Source of the DNA: Flavobacterium sp. HBTb2-11-1 | GTDB taxonomy: Bacteria > Bacteroidota > Bacteroidia > Flavobacteriales > Flavobacteriaceae | Assembly: GCF_009826975.1 (NCBI RefSeq) | Contig: NZ_WUMO01000006.1 | Span: 310,001 to 374,000, forward strand | Length of the DNA stretch: 64,000 nt | Reading direction: 5' to 3' | Shown: piece after piece, positions 15,179 through 23,240 of the stretch | How the letters are laid out: each line of letters starts with the position of its first letter | Position numbering within the stretch: the first letter of the stretch is position 1 | Made by a program: the position numbers and the translations under genes | Notes under the pieces: generated by a model | Told to the model about the DNA's origin: nothing | Databases searched by the model: none | The model's input: the letters and a program-made list of their open reading frames with translations, nothing else

Positions 15179-16858
15179 CTATTTCCTACTCACTCCCGCA
15201 CTTTCAAAACTAGCCATTTCATTCAAAAAAGCCTCAGCCGATTTTAAAATAGGAAACGCAACAGCACAGCCCGTTCCTTCTCCCAAACGTAAATCGAGAT
15301 TTAAAATAGGTTTTGCTTCCAGATAATTCAATAATTCTGAATGTGCTTTTTCGGCAGAACAATGGCAGAAAACAGCATTTTGTTTGATATTCGGATTTAT
15401 TTTAAAAGCAATCAAATAGGCAACAGTACAAATAAAACCGTCCACCAGAATTAGCATTTTATTTTCAAAAGCACTCAGCATTCCGCCTGCCATTTGAATA
15501 ATTTCAAAACCTCCAAAATAGGAGAGTTGCGATAGTATTTCGGCTTGACCGGAATAACTTTCAATTGCTTTTTTGAGTAGATTTTGTTTTAAAAGTAGTT
15601 TCTCTTTTTCAACTCCAGTCCCCTTTCCAACACAATCTTCAATAGGAAAATCGGTTAAAAGACTCATTAAAACAGAAGCTGTCGAGGTATTTCCAATTCC
15701 CATTTCACCAAAACCAATACAATTTGAACCAGATTTTGCGATATTTTCAACAATCGATTTTCCTTTCTCAAAACATAACTGAACTTCAGATTCGCTCATT
15801 GCCGGAACATGAAGAAATGACTGAGTTCCTTTGGCAATTTTTGCATCTATTAACTTTGCATTGGTTGGGAAATCATAATTAACGCCCGAATCTACAATTG
15901 ATAATTCGATATTATTCTGATTGCAAAACACGTTTATTGCTGCGCCACCATCGAGAAAATTATTGACCATTTGTCGCGTAACATCTTGTGGATAGTCACT
16001 TACACCATGATTTGCGATTCCGTGATCGGCTGCAAAAACTACAATATTAGGTTTTAAGATTTTTGGATTCAAAGTTTCGAAAACGGTTGCCATTTGAAAA
16101 GCCAATGCTTCCAAAGTTCCCAAAGAACCGACAGGTTTTGTTTTAGAATCTATTTTGTCTTGTAAAAGAGTGTAGAAGTCAGAATTGTTTTGGAATTTGT
16201 TTTCCGATTTCAAATCAAAAGCAGGAACATTTATTTGATGAATTTCATTGATTTCTGTGCAAATAGGAGCTTCCAGTTTTTGTTTCCAATGCAATTGCTG
16301 CAGCATTGGCTGATTGTTATAATTGGTAGCTGGTTTTCCAATGCAGAAATAACCAAGCGGTTCTATATTTTCGGGTAAATCAAGGATTTTTTTAAACTGA
16401 TAATAATTGAGAATCGAAACCCAGCCCATTCCGAAACCTTGTTCTGTTAGTGAAAGCCAGATATTTTGCGCCGCACAAACTGTGCTGAATTTCACCGCTT
16501 CATTACTGCCAATAGTTCCAATCGTAAACTGATTTAAAACAGAACGGTCATAAGCAATGATTAGTCCGATTGGCGCTTCTTCGATAGCTTCTAGTTTAAG
16601 TGATCTGTAAAGTTCTTTCTGTTTGGGATTGTCGGTTAGTTCCTCGGCTTTTTTATTGTAGTCTAAAAAAAGCTTTTTAATAGACGTTTTAACTTCATCT
16701 GATTTAATGATATAATATCTTGTCGCATCGGTTAGTCCAACAGATGGTGCCCAATGTCCAGCCTGTAAAGCTTTCTGAATTACTTCATCTGGAACTTCAT
16801 CGGCTGTAAAATGTCGTGTGTCGCGGCGTGATTTTAATATATCGTCTAAATTGCTCAT
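15179..16858 (-). CDS. cobT: BluB-CobT fusion: DMB synthase plus nicotinate-nucleotide:DMB phosphoribosyltransferase
   Basis: 559 residues in one uninterrupted frame. Residues 1 to about 205 are BluB (SRRDTRHFTADEVPDEVIQKA, GHWAPSVGLTDATRYYII, GWVSILNYYQFKKILDLP), the flavin-destroying enzyme that makes 5,6-dimethylbenzimidazole. Residues about 213-550 are CobT (TKPVGSLGTLEALAFQMA, FAADHGIANHGVSDYP, CIGFGEMGIGNTSTASVL), which activates that base to alpha-ribazole phosphate. The linker is short. The fusion couples making the lower ligand to activating it. CobU, CobS and CobC are neighbours. Confidence 0.93.
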   Translation of the reverse strand: MSNLDDILKSRRDTRHFTADEVPDEVIQKALQAGHWAPSVGLTDATRYYIIKSDEVKTSIKKLFLDYNKKAEELTDNPKQKELYRSLKLEAIEEAPIGLIIAYDRSVLNQFTIGTIGSNEAVKFSTVCAAQNIWLSLTEQGFGMGWVSILNYYQFKKILDLPENIEPLGYFCIGKPATNYNNQPMLQQLHWKQKLEAPICTEINEIHQINVPAFDLKSENKFQNNSDFYTLLQDKIDSKTKPVGSLGTLEALAFQMATVFETLNPKILKPNIVVFAADHGIANHGVSDYPQDVTRQMVNNFLDGGAAINVFCNQNNIELSIVDSGVNYDFPTNAKLIDAKIAKGTQSFLHVPAMSESEVQLCFEKGKSIVENIAKSGSNCIGFGEMGIGNTSTASVLMSLLTDFPIEDCVGKGTGVEKEKLLLKQNLLKKAIESYSGQAEILSQLSYFGGFEIIQMAGGMLSAFENKMLILVDGFICTVAYLIAFKINPNIKQNAVFCHCSAEKAHSELLNYLEAKPILNLDLRLGEGTGCAVAFPILKSAEAFLNEMASFESAGVSRK

Positions 16859-16866
16859 TTTTAAAA

Positions 16867-17016
16867 ATCAATGACAATTTCAAAAATCAATGGCAATGTG
16901 AATCCTGAAATCTTTATTTTTTGTAAAGTTAAAATATTCGTTTTGCAATTAGGACGTAATATTTAGAATTTATTTTAAAATCAATGAGAATATTGATTTT
17001 TGAAATTGTTATTGAT
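16867..17016. repeat. imperfect intergenic inverted repeat between cobU and bluB-cobT
   Basis: The sequence around 16868-16891 (TCAATGACAATTTCAAAAATCAAT) recurs inverted at about 16992-17015 with one mismatch. The left arm also holds the word CAAAAATCAATGGCAATG. It belongs to the word-repeat hairpins seen in other gaps of this window. Confidence 0.6.
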
Positions 17017-17027
17017 ATTGAAGTTTG

Positions 17028-17537
17028 CTATCCTTTTATTTTAACTGGAATTCCAGAAACCATCAATACAACTTGATCTGCGTTTGTAGCAAGAAACTGA
17101 TTCATCCAACCTTGGAGTTCAACGAATTTTCTTCCGATATGAGTTTCTGCATGGACTCCCATGCCAATTTCATTTGTCACAATAATGATATTCGCATTTT
17201 TGTGTTTAGCGATAGCAAGAAATTCTTTTTTTGCTTCTTCCAAACTTAACTCTACGTCATTTTTAGTATCAATAAAAAAATTAGTTAGCCAGAGCGTTAC
17301 ACAATCAATTAAAGCAGTTTTTCCAGAAAAATCAATTTCACTTAAATATTTTTCCTTTTCAATATTCGTCCAATGTTCGTCTCTTTCCTTTTGATGACGG
17401 TCAATTCGATTTTGGAAATCATCATCCCATTTTCTGGCAGTTGCTACATACAAAGGAGAGTTGGAAAGTTCTAAAGCCAATTTCTGTGCATAACCGCTTT
17501 TTCCAGAGCGCTCGCCGCCAGTTATCAAGTAAATCAT
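17028..17537 (-). CDS. cobU: adenosylcobinamide kinase / adenosylcobinamide-phosphate guanylyltransferase
   Basis: 169 residues. The P-loop is GGERSGKS (7-14). RHQKERDEHW near residue 47 contains the histidine that is guanylylated in the family, and VTNEIGMGVHAETHIGR (about 120-137) follows. It phosphorylates adenosylcobinamide and transfers GMP, giving the substrate of CobS. It is the first gene of the same-strand run cobU, bluB-cobT, cobS, cobC; 169 bp separate it from bluB-cobT. Confidence 0.93.
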   Translation of the reverse strand: MIYLITGGERSGKSGYAQKLALELSNSPLYVATARKWDDDFQNRIDRHQKERDEHWTNIEKEKYLSEIDFSGKTALIDCVTLWLTNFFIDTKNDVELSLEEAKKEFLAIAKHKNANIIIVTNEIGMGVHAETHIGRKFVELQGWMNQFLATNADQVVLMVSGIPVKIKG

Positions 17538-17633
17538 TTTTTATTAATTATGAGTTTTGAATTATGAATTATGAGTTTGGGCAAGTTATAAAATAATTAT
17601 GAAGACTAACTCATAATTTATCACTCATAACTC
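17538..17633. repeat. word-repeat intergenic hairpin (AATTATGAGTT family)
   Basis: The words ATTATGAGTTTTGAATTATGAATTATGAGTTT run in tandem and are followed by the inverted word AACTCATAATT about 30 bp later. A related block, TGAGTTATGAATTATAAATTATGAG, occurs at 21681-21706. Confidence 0.6.
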
Positions 17634-17996
17634 CTAATACGGGCAATGTCGGCAGTTATTTCCACAACAGGTTCCTCTTTTTAGGTGAAACCAAGCTTTA
17701 AAAACATAATTGCCATTTTCGATATAATAATCGATGCCTTCAATCAAATGATTGGTTTTTGGCAATAGCATAGCTTTATTCTTAAGCGCCTTTTCTGGAG
17801 TTATGGTTTCAATATAAGCATCAATTTTATCTTCGCAAGCTTCCTTAAAACACTCAGGACAAAGGCAATCACCTCCGTCGGCAAGATTAAAAATAGGAGG
17901 GTAGTCATTACACCAGCACTTATTTTCAGGTGAAACGTCGCCGCAAGAAAAAGCGGTTTCACAGCTGGAGCAGATTTTTGTTTTTGGTACATTCAT
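17634..17996 (-). CDS. cysteine-rich CWC plus DUF5522 domain protein
   Basis: 120 residues from the ATG at 17996; a longer frame to 18203 would overlap btuF and read like non-coding sequence. The N-terminal half has the CWC pattern (KICSSCETAFSCG, NKCWCNDYPP, CLCPECFKEAC). The C-terminal half matches DUF5522 (GIDYYIENGNYVFKAWFHL, then CCGNNCRHCPY). The many Cys pairs suggest metal binding. The two domains are often separate genes or fused in Bacteroidota. The function is unknown; it lies divergent from btuF. Confidence 0.8.
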   Translation of the reverse strand: MNVPKTKICSSCETAFSCGDVSPENKCWCNDYPPIFNLADGGDCLCPECFKEACEDKIDAYIETITPEKALKNKAMLLPKTNHLIEGIDYYIENGNYVFKAWFHLKRGTCCGNNCRHCPY

Positions 17997-18061
17997 CAAA
18001 TAAAAGGCTATTTGTTTAAATTTGTACGAATAAAGGTAAACAAAAAAAATAGAAATTGATT

Positions 18062-18069
18062 TACCTTTG
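18062..18069 (+). promoter_or_regulatory. -7 box of the btuF-btuC-btuD operon
   Basis: TACCTTTG matches TAnnTTTG and lies 21 bp before the btuF ATG. No clear -33 TTG is seen at the usual distance. Confidence 0.45.
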
Positions 18070-18090
18070 CGCCCACACAAAACACAAAAT

Positions 18091-19233
18091 ATGAAATATT
18101 TTTTCCATAAATTACCAGTCGTTTTTTTACTTTTTGTAGTAATTAGTTGTAAAAAGAATGAAGCGCAAGAGGCAGTAAAATCTATCGTTGCCAAAGAAAG
18201 CATCGAATTTGCATCTGGACTTTCAATTGTTAAAAAAGAAGGCTATTCAATTGTAAATGTGATGAATCCGTGGCCAAATGCTAAGGAAAAATTTACTTAC
18301 ATTTTGGAAGAAAAAGGAGTACAAATTCCAGACAGTTTAAAAAAATATCCTGCGATAAAAGTTCCTTTAGAAAGTGTTGTGGTGACTTCAACAACAAATA
18401 TTCCTTTTCTAGAAATGCTCGAAGTTGAGAATAAATTGGTCGGATTTCCACATACCGATTACATTTCTTCAGAAAAAACACGAGCATTAATTGATAAAGG
18501 TTCTGTGAAAAACGTTGGACAAAATGAAAAACTGAACATCGAACAATTAATAGAATTGTCACCAGATTTGATTGTTACTTTTGGTGTTGATAATAATAAT
18601 CCGATGTTGGATAATTTGAAAAAAAGCGGTTTGAAAGTGCTTATTCAAGGCGATTGGATGGAACAGTCTCCGCTTGGAAAAGCAGAATGGATTAAGCTTT
18701 ACGGCGCTCTGTTTGGAAAAGAAGATAAAGCAAAAGAACTTTTTGATAAAATTGTTGAAAGCTATAATCAGGCAAAAAAACTCGTTGTCGATAAACCTGC
18801 AACTTCAAAAGTTTTATATGGATCTATGTACGAAGATGTTTGGTACGTTGCCAAAGGAAACAGCTGGGTGGCACAGTTCATGCAAGATGCGAAATCTAAT
18901 TATTTGTGGGCCGATTTAGAAGGAACTGGAAGTGAAGGTTTGTCTTTTGAAAAAGTTTTAGATAAAGCGAAAACGGCTAATGTTTGGATTGCTTCTGGAT
19001 CTTTTAAAACTTTGGATGAATTGCAAAAAGCAAATCCACATTACGCAGAATTTGACGCTTTTAAAAATAAAACAATATACAATTTTGAAGGAAAGCTAGG
19101 GGCAACAGGCGGAACAGTTTACTACGAATTGGCGCCAAGCCGTCCTGATTTGGTGTTGAAAGATTATATCAAGATTTTTCATCCCGATTTATTGGCGGGC
19201 TACGAATTTACTTTTGCATCAAAACTGAATTAA
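18091..19233 (+). CDS. btuF: ABC transporter substrate-binding lipoprotein, cobalamin type
   Basis: 380 residues starting at the ATG at 18091 (MKYFFHKLPVVFLLF); an upstream in-frame start at 18067 would spoil the signal peptide. The lipobox VISC ends at Cys20. The body is a class III periplasmic binding protein (STTNIPFLEMLEVENKLVGF, LSPDLIVTFGVDNNN, VLKDYIKIFHPDLL). It is followed by permease and ATPase genes and sits in a cobamide locus, so B12 or cobinamide is the likely ligand. Siderophore binding proteins of the same fold are the alternative. Confidence 0.85.
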   Translation: MKYFFHKLPVVFLLFVVISCKKNEAQEAVKSIVAKESIEFASGLSIVKKEGYSIVNVMNPWPNAKEKFTYILEEKGVQIPDSLKKYPAIKVPLESVVVTSTTNIPFLEMLEVENKLVGFPHTDYISSEKTRALIDKGSVKNVGQNEKLNIEQLIELSPDLIVTFGVDNNNPMLDNLKKSGLKVLIQGDWMEQSPLGKAEWIKLYGALFGKEDKAKELFDKIVESYNQAKKLVVDKPATSKVLYGSMYEDVWYVAKGNSWVAQFMQDAKSNYLWADLEGTGSEGLSFEKVLDKAKTANVWIASGSFKTLDELQKANPHYAEFDAFKNKTIYNFEGKLGATGGTVYYELAPSRPDLVLKDYIKIFHPDLLAGYEFTFASKLN

Positions 19234-19234
19234 A

Positions 19235-20263
19235 TTGGCGAATAAAAAACGAAATACCATTTTATTTGTCGTATTGACTTTAGGACTTTTTCTAATGTTT
19301 TTTGCGAGCATTAGTTTAGGATCGGTTACAATTCCGTTAAAAGATGTTTTTGCGAGTTTAACTGGTGGCGAGGCAGCAAAATCGACTTGGGAATATATTA
19401 TCATTAATTATCGTTTGCCAAAAGCGATTACGGCAGTTTTAGTCGGAACAGGACTCTCTATGAGCGGACTTTTGATGCAGACTTTATTTAGAAATCCGCT
19501 TGCTGGACCTTATGTTTTAGGATTAAGCTCCGGAGCAAGTCTTGGCGTTGCATTTGTTATTTTGGGCGCAGGATTTCTGCCTTCTTTTCTGAGTGTAATT
19601 GCATTGTCTTCTTACGGAATTGTTTTGGCATCTACTTTAGGAAGCACGTTGGTTTTATTTCTAGTTTTAGTAGTTTCGCAGCGATTGCGAGATACCATGG
19701 CCATCTTGATTGTGGGTTTAATGTTTGGAAGTTTCACCACAGCAATTGTAAGTGTTTTAACTTATTTTAGCACGGCAGAACAGCTTCAGAAATTTACTTT
19801 CTGGTCAATGGGAAATCTTGGAAATCTTTCTTGGACAACTATTGTAATATTAATATTCTGTATTGGAATAGGATTGCTTTTGAGCGCCAAAAGCATCAAA
19901 CCATTAAACGCCTTGCTTCTTGGAGAAAACTATGCAAAAAGTATGGGGCTGAATTTTAAACAAGCAAGATTAGTCATCATTTTTGCAACTAGTATATTAT
20001 CAGGAGCTATTACAGCTTTTGCCGGACCCATTGCATTCGTCGGCTTAGCAGTTCCTCATATTGCAAAATTGACTTTTCAGACGAGTAATCATACTATTTT
20101 GTTTTGGAGCACTTTATTTTTTGGATCCATAATAATGCTGTTTTGCGATATTGTTTCGCAAATGCCAGGTTTTGATGTCACGCTTCCAATAAATGCCGTA
20201 ACTTCTATTATTGGAGCGCCGGTTGTTATTTGGCTTTTAGTTAGAAAAAGGAATTTTCAGTAA
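19235..20263 (+). CDS. btuC: FecCD/BtuC-type ABC transporter permease
   Basis: 342 residues with about ten membrane helices. Typical segments are NYRLPKAITAVLVGTGLSMSG, QTLFRNPLAGPYVLGLSSGAS and AGPIAFVGLAVPHIAKL (coupling region). The frame opens with TTG at 19235, one base after the btuF stop; no ATG precedes the first helix, so TTG is the likely start. It forms the membrane channel for the binding protein BtuF and the ATPase BtuD. Confidence 0.88.
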   Translation: MANKKRNTILFVVLTLGLFLMFFASISLGSVTIPLKDVFASLTGGEAAKSTWEYIIINYRLPKAITAVLVGTGLSMSGLLMQTLFRNPLAGPYVLGLSSGASLGVAFVILGAGFLPSFLSVIALSSYGIVLASTLGSTLVLFLVLVVSQRLRDTMAILIVGLMFGSFTTAIVSVLTYFSTAEQLQKFTFWSMGNLGNLSWTTIVILIFCIGIGLLLSAKSIKPLNALLLGENYAKSMGLNFKQARLVIIFATSILSGAITAFAGPIAFVGLAVPHIAKLTFQTSNHTILFWSTLFFGSIIMLFCDIVSQMPGFDVTLPINAVTSIIGAPVVIWLLVRKRNFQ

Positions 20264-20306
20264 TATTTAGCCCTAGAAAAAACTTAGCATCTTAGAACCT
20301 TTAAAA

Positions 20307-21083
20307 ATGAGAACTATTCTATCAACCATAAACTTAAATATTGGATACAAATCCAAGAAAGGAGTTACGACCATTGCTGAGAATCTTAATTTAAATCTTG
20401 AAACTGGTAAATTAATCACTTTAATAGGAGCAAACGGAATTGGAAAATCTACCTTATTACGAACGCTTACTGGAATTCAGAAACCTTTATCGGGAAATGT
20501 TTATTTGAACGAAAGGAATATTTCAGACTATCAGCCTTTAGAATTGGCGCAAAATCTAAGTTTAGTTTTAACCGAAAAACTGCCGCCAAGTAATCTTTCT
20601 GTTTTTGAGTTAGTCGCTTTGGGTCGCCAGCCTTATACCGATTGGGTTGATAAATTATCTGACGAAGATGTTCTAAAAGTTCATGAAGCAATGAATTTGA
20701 CGCAAATCGAACATTTAGCTTCAAAAAAACATTTTCAGATTAGCGATGGACAATTACAGAAAGTCTTAATTGCACGAGCTTTGGCACAAGATACGCCATT
20801 AATCATTCTAGACGAACCAACAACGCATCTTGATTTATTACATAAAGTTTCATTATTCAAATTATTAAAGAAATTGACGCAAGAAACTCAAAAAAGCATT
20901 TTGTTTTCCACACACGATATCGATCTTGCCATTCAATTAAGCGACGAAATGATCATGATGATGCCAGAAAGTATAGTGCAAGATCAGCCGTGTAATTTAA
21001 TTTCGAATGGAAGTTTCAGCAATTTGTTCAAAGATGAACATATTATTTTTGATGCTGAAAAAGGGAAGTTTATCGTGAGTTAG
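20307..21083 (+). CDS. btuD: ABC transporter ATP-binding protein, cobalamin type
   Basis: 258 residues. Walker A is GANGIGKST (about 38-46). The signature region reads ISDGQLQKVLIARALAQ (about 147-163; ISDGQ replaces the common LSGGQ). Walker B is LIILDEPTTHLDL. The switch His is in FSTHDIDLA. It powers the BtuC permease. It is the last gene of the btuF-btuC-btuD operon; a structured repeat follows at 21093. Confidence 0.88.
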   Translation: MRTILSTINLNIGYKSKKGVTTIAENLNLNLETGKLITLIGANGIGKSTLLRTLTGIQKPLSGNVYLNERNISDYQPLELAQNLSLVLTEKLPPSNLSVFELVALGRQPYTDWVDKLSDEDVLKVHEAMNLTQIEHLASKKHFQISDGQLQKVLIARALAQDTPLIILDEPTTHLDLLHKVSLFKLLKKLTQETQKSILFSTHDIDLAIQLSDEMIMMMPESIVQDQPCNLISNGSFSNLFKDEHIIFDAEKGKFIVS

Positions 21084-21092
21084 TTTTTTTTT

Positions 21093-21171
21093 CAGGAGCT
21101 AATCCTGCTGTTCGCTATATCTTTTGTGGCGAACCCCGCCACAAAAGGATGCCGCTTCCATCAGGGCTAGA
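21093..21171 (+). repeat. structured dispersed intergenic element, possibly Flavo-1-like RNA
   Basis: The order is CAGGA/TCCTG short hairpin (21093-21107), TTCGCTATAT, a perfect 11-bp hairpin CTTTTGTGGCG/CGCCACAAAAG (21121-21131 and 21137-21147), then GATGCCGCTTCCATCAGGGCTAG. The GGAGCTA, CGCTAT and GATGCCGCTTC-ATC-GGGCTA framework with a variable middle hairpin recurs widely in Flavobacteria, as far as I recall. The assignment to the Rfam Flavo-1 motif is from memory and uncertain. It could also terminate the btu operon. Confidence 0.6.
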
Positions 21172-21216
21172 AGTATCGTTTTCAGAAGAAGCTTTTTCTA
21201 TTAAACAGTTAAACGA

Positions 21217-21675
21217 TTAAACTTTCTTCAATCCAATTTGTCTCTTCGCTTCTCCAACCACAAAAGCAACCGAATTAGCAATATTAAAACTGCGAATAAG
21301 GGGTGACATCGGAATCGTCAAATGATTTTCGAATCTTGCCATAAATGCTGCGCTCAAACCAACGCTTTCTTTTCCGAAAACCAGCCAGTCACCATCTTGA
21401 AATTCATTTTCTAAATAGGATTTTTCAGAATGCGAACTCATTAAAAATACACGAGAATGATCTGGAATCTGTGCAATCCATTCTTCTACGTTTTGATATT
21501 CTGTTACATCAAGATGAACCCAATAATCCAATCCGGAACGTTTCAGATTTTTGTCATTAATCACAAATCCAAAAGGATGAATTAAATGAAGACGGCTTTC
21601 TGTGCCTACGCACAATCTTCCAATATTTCCAGTATTATTAGGTATTTCTGGTTCTACAAGAACAACGTTTAACAT
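21217..21675 (-). CDS. trmL: tRNA (cytidine(34)-2'-O)-methyltransferase
   Basis: 152 residues, the usual TrmL length. The SPOUT motifs are present: EPEIPNNTGNIGRLC (8-22), VFLMSSHSEKSY (about 75-86), DWLVFGKESVGLS (about 94-107) and TIPMSPLIRSFNIANSVAFV (about 117-136), which form the knotted AdoMet pocket. It methylates the wobble base of certain tRNA-Leu species. Same strand as the pseudouridine synthase upstream. Confidence 0.93.
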   Translation of the reverse strand: MLNVVLVEPEIPNNTGNIGRLCVGTESRLHLIHPFGFVINDKNLKRSGLDYWVHLDVTEYQNVEEWIAQIPDHSRVFLMSSHSEKSYLENEFQDGDWLVFGKESVGLSAAFMARFENHLTIPMSPLIRSFNIANSVAFVVGEAKRQIGLKKV

Positions 21676-21734
21676 CTTTTTGAGTTATGAATTATAAATT
21701 ATGAGTTTCTAAAATTATCTAATTGACACATTTT

Positions 21735-22307
21735 CTAATTATCTAATTGAAAATCGGAAACTTCTAAAACTTCACCTGCTTTTAGGTTTTGCAAATATAC
21801 ATTTCCTATTCGAACGCGAACAAGGCGCAACGTTGGAAAACCAACTGCAGCAGTCATTTTTCTAACTTGACGAAATTTTCCTTCTCTTACCGTGATCGAT
21901 GCCCAAGAAGTTGGACCATGACGCTCGTCTCTTATTTTTTTGGCTCTCGCTCCAAAATCTGGAATTTCTGTAACGATAGATGCTTTGCAGCGTTTCGTTT
22001 TATATTTTCCACCATCAAGCCCAATTTCTACCCCATTTTGCAATTGTTCAATTGCTTCTGGCGTAATTAATCCGTCAACCTGAACATAATATTCTTTTTC
22101 AACCTTTCTGCTTCGAACGAGTTCGCTCATATTTCCATCAGTAGTCAAAAGAAGCAGACCTTCAGAATCTTCGTCGAGTCTTCCAATTGCCATTGTTCCT
22201 TCGGGAAAATCATGCAATTCCCCCAAGAGCTTTTTCTTTCTTTTTAATTCATAAATAAATTGGCTTAAGTAGCCGTAAGGTTTAAAAAGAATGAAGTGTC
22301 GGTGCAT
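21735..22307 (-). CDS. RsuA/RluB/E/F-family pseudouridine synthase
   Basis: 190 residues. The N-terminus HFILFKPYGYLSQF and the catalytic segment GRLDEDSEGLLLLTTDG (about 42-58, Asp of GRLD) are diagnostic. EKEYYVQV and GKFRQVRKMTAAVGFPTLRLVR complete the fold. There is no S4 domain, and the length is like RluE, which modifies 23S rRNA U2457 in E. coli, but the exact target is not certain. Confidence 0.88.
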   Translation of the reverse strand: MHRHFILFKPYGYLSQFIYELKRKKKLLGELHDFPEGTMAIGRLDEDSEGLLLLTTDGNMSELVRSRKVEKEYYVQVDGLITPEAIEQLQNGVEIGLDGGKYKTKRCKASIVTEIPDFGARAKKIRDERHGPTSWASITVREGKFRQVRKMTAAVGFPTLRLVRVRIGNVYLQNLKAGEVLEVSDFQLDN

Positions 22308-22349
22308 TTTTAATTTTTTGCAAAGATAGTTCTTTCCTAAAATTAAATC

Positions 22350-22559
22350 CTACTGCTGTTTTTGCGATTTCATTTTTTTTAGCCATTGGTAGACAAACCA
22401 AATTACAGTAATTGTAAAAACGACAATTAAAATGGTATAGTAGTTTTTGAAGAATTCATGAAAATAACTGCCAATTAAAATATAAGCAGAAGCCATGCAA
22501 AGTTTGATCAAGATAAATTCAGAATTGGACCAGCTGGTTTTAATTTTGAAGAAATTCAT
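22350..22559 (-). CDS. small two-helix membrane protein, function unknown
   Basis: 69 residues. Two hydrophobic helices (about residues 15-33 and 40-60) are followed by a basic tail KKMKSQKQQ, suggesting that end is cytoplasmic. I recognise no family. The frame is short but its composition is protein-like, and it sits between two well-supported genes. Confidence 0.45.
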   Translation of the reverse strand: MNFFKIKTSWSNSEFILIKLCMASAYILIGSYFHEFFKNYYTILIVVFTITVIWFVYQWLKKMKSQKQQ

Positions 22560-22707
22560 AATTGTTTAAGGTTGTTAAGTTGCTTTGAATAAAGGTAATA
22601 AATAAAAAAAAGATGGCAATTATAAAAGAAAAGCAATATGAAGTAATAATTTTTTCGCGCTTAGAATTTGTAATATTATAAAGTTGAATGTAAAAAATAA
22701 TAATGCC

Positions 22708-23085
22708 ATGGAAACAAATGATAATCTAGGAACAAAAAAGATAAACGGAATGCAAAAGAATATAGATGAATCTAAAGGGAAAAACGTTTCTCACGATGAT
22801 AATTTAAAAGATGCCAAATTGAATAAAGAATTGGTAACAGATAAAGATGGCGATAAAAAAATCGTTGAAAGAGCTAGAAACGAGAATGAAGATATTAATA
22901 AAGCTCTTCATCAAATAAATCCAGATAACCCAAATGCAAACCGCGGAGTTGAAACGGAAGAAGAGGCAAATAAAACGGTTGAGAACAAAGATCGTAATTC
23001 TGATATAACGCCAAATCGATATTCGAACTCACACCCAGACAATCATAGGGACCGCGGGAACATGAAATTGGACGAGGAAGAATAA
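22708..23085 (+). CDS. hydrophilic, probably disordered protein, function unknown
   Basis: 125 residues from the ATG at 22708 (METNDNLGTKKINGM); a TTG at 22684 would add eight residues. It is rich in Asn, Asp, Lys and Glu, with almost no hydrophobic residues and no signal peptide, suggesting an intrinsically disordered cytoplasmic protein. No family recognised. A clear terminator at 23135 follows, which supports it being an expressed gene. Confidence 0.55.
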   Translation: METNDNLGTKKINGMQKNIDESKGKNVSHDDNLKDAKLNKELVTDKDGDKKIVERARNENEDINKALHQINPDNPNANRGVETEEEANKTVENKDRNSDITPNRYSNSHPDNHRDRGNMKLDEEE

Positions 23086-23134
23086 GACAATACGAAATTT
23101 TCAACAAAATTGAGACAATTTAATGTCAAATAAC

Positions 23135-23166
23135 ATAACATTAGCGGTTCGCGTTAATGTTATTTT
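23135..23166 (+). terminator. terminator of the hydrophilic protein gene
   Basis: ATAACATTAGCG (23135-23146) pairs with CGTTAATGTTAT (23152-23163), followed by TTT. Confidence 0.8.
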
Positions 23167-23240
23167 AAACTCTTTTCAAAGCTTTTATGTCGGTTGATAT
23201 CTTCGTAAATTAGAGGAATCAATTTAAAAACATATATAAA

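Noticed and set aside
17997..18203. N-terminal extension of the CWC/DUF5522 protein
   Set aside because: It would overlap btuF and its promoter, and the extra residues are low-complexity hydrophobic; the ATG at 17996 gives the family N-terminus.
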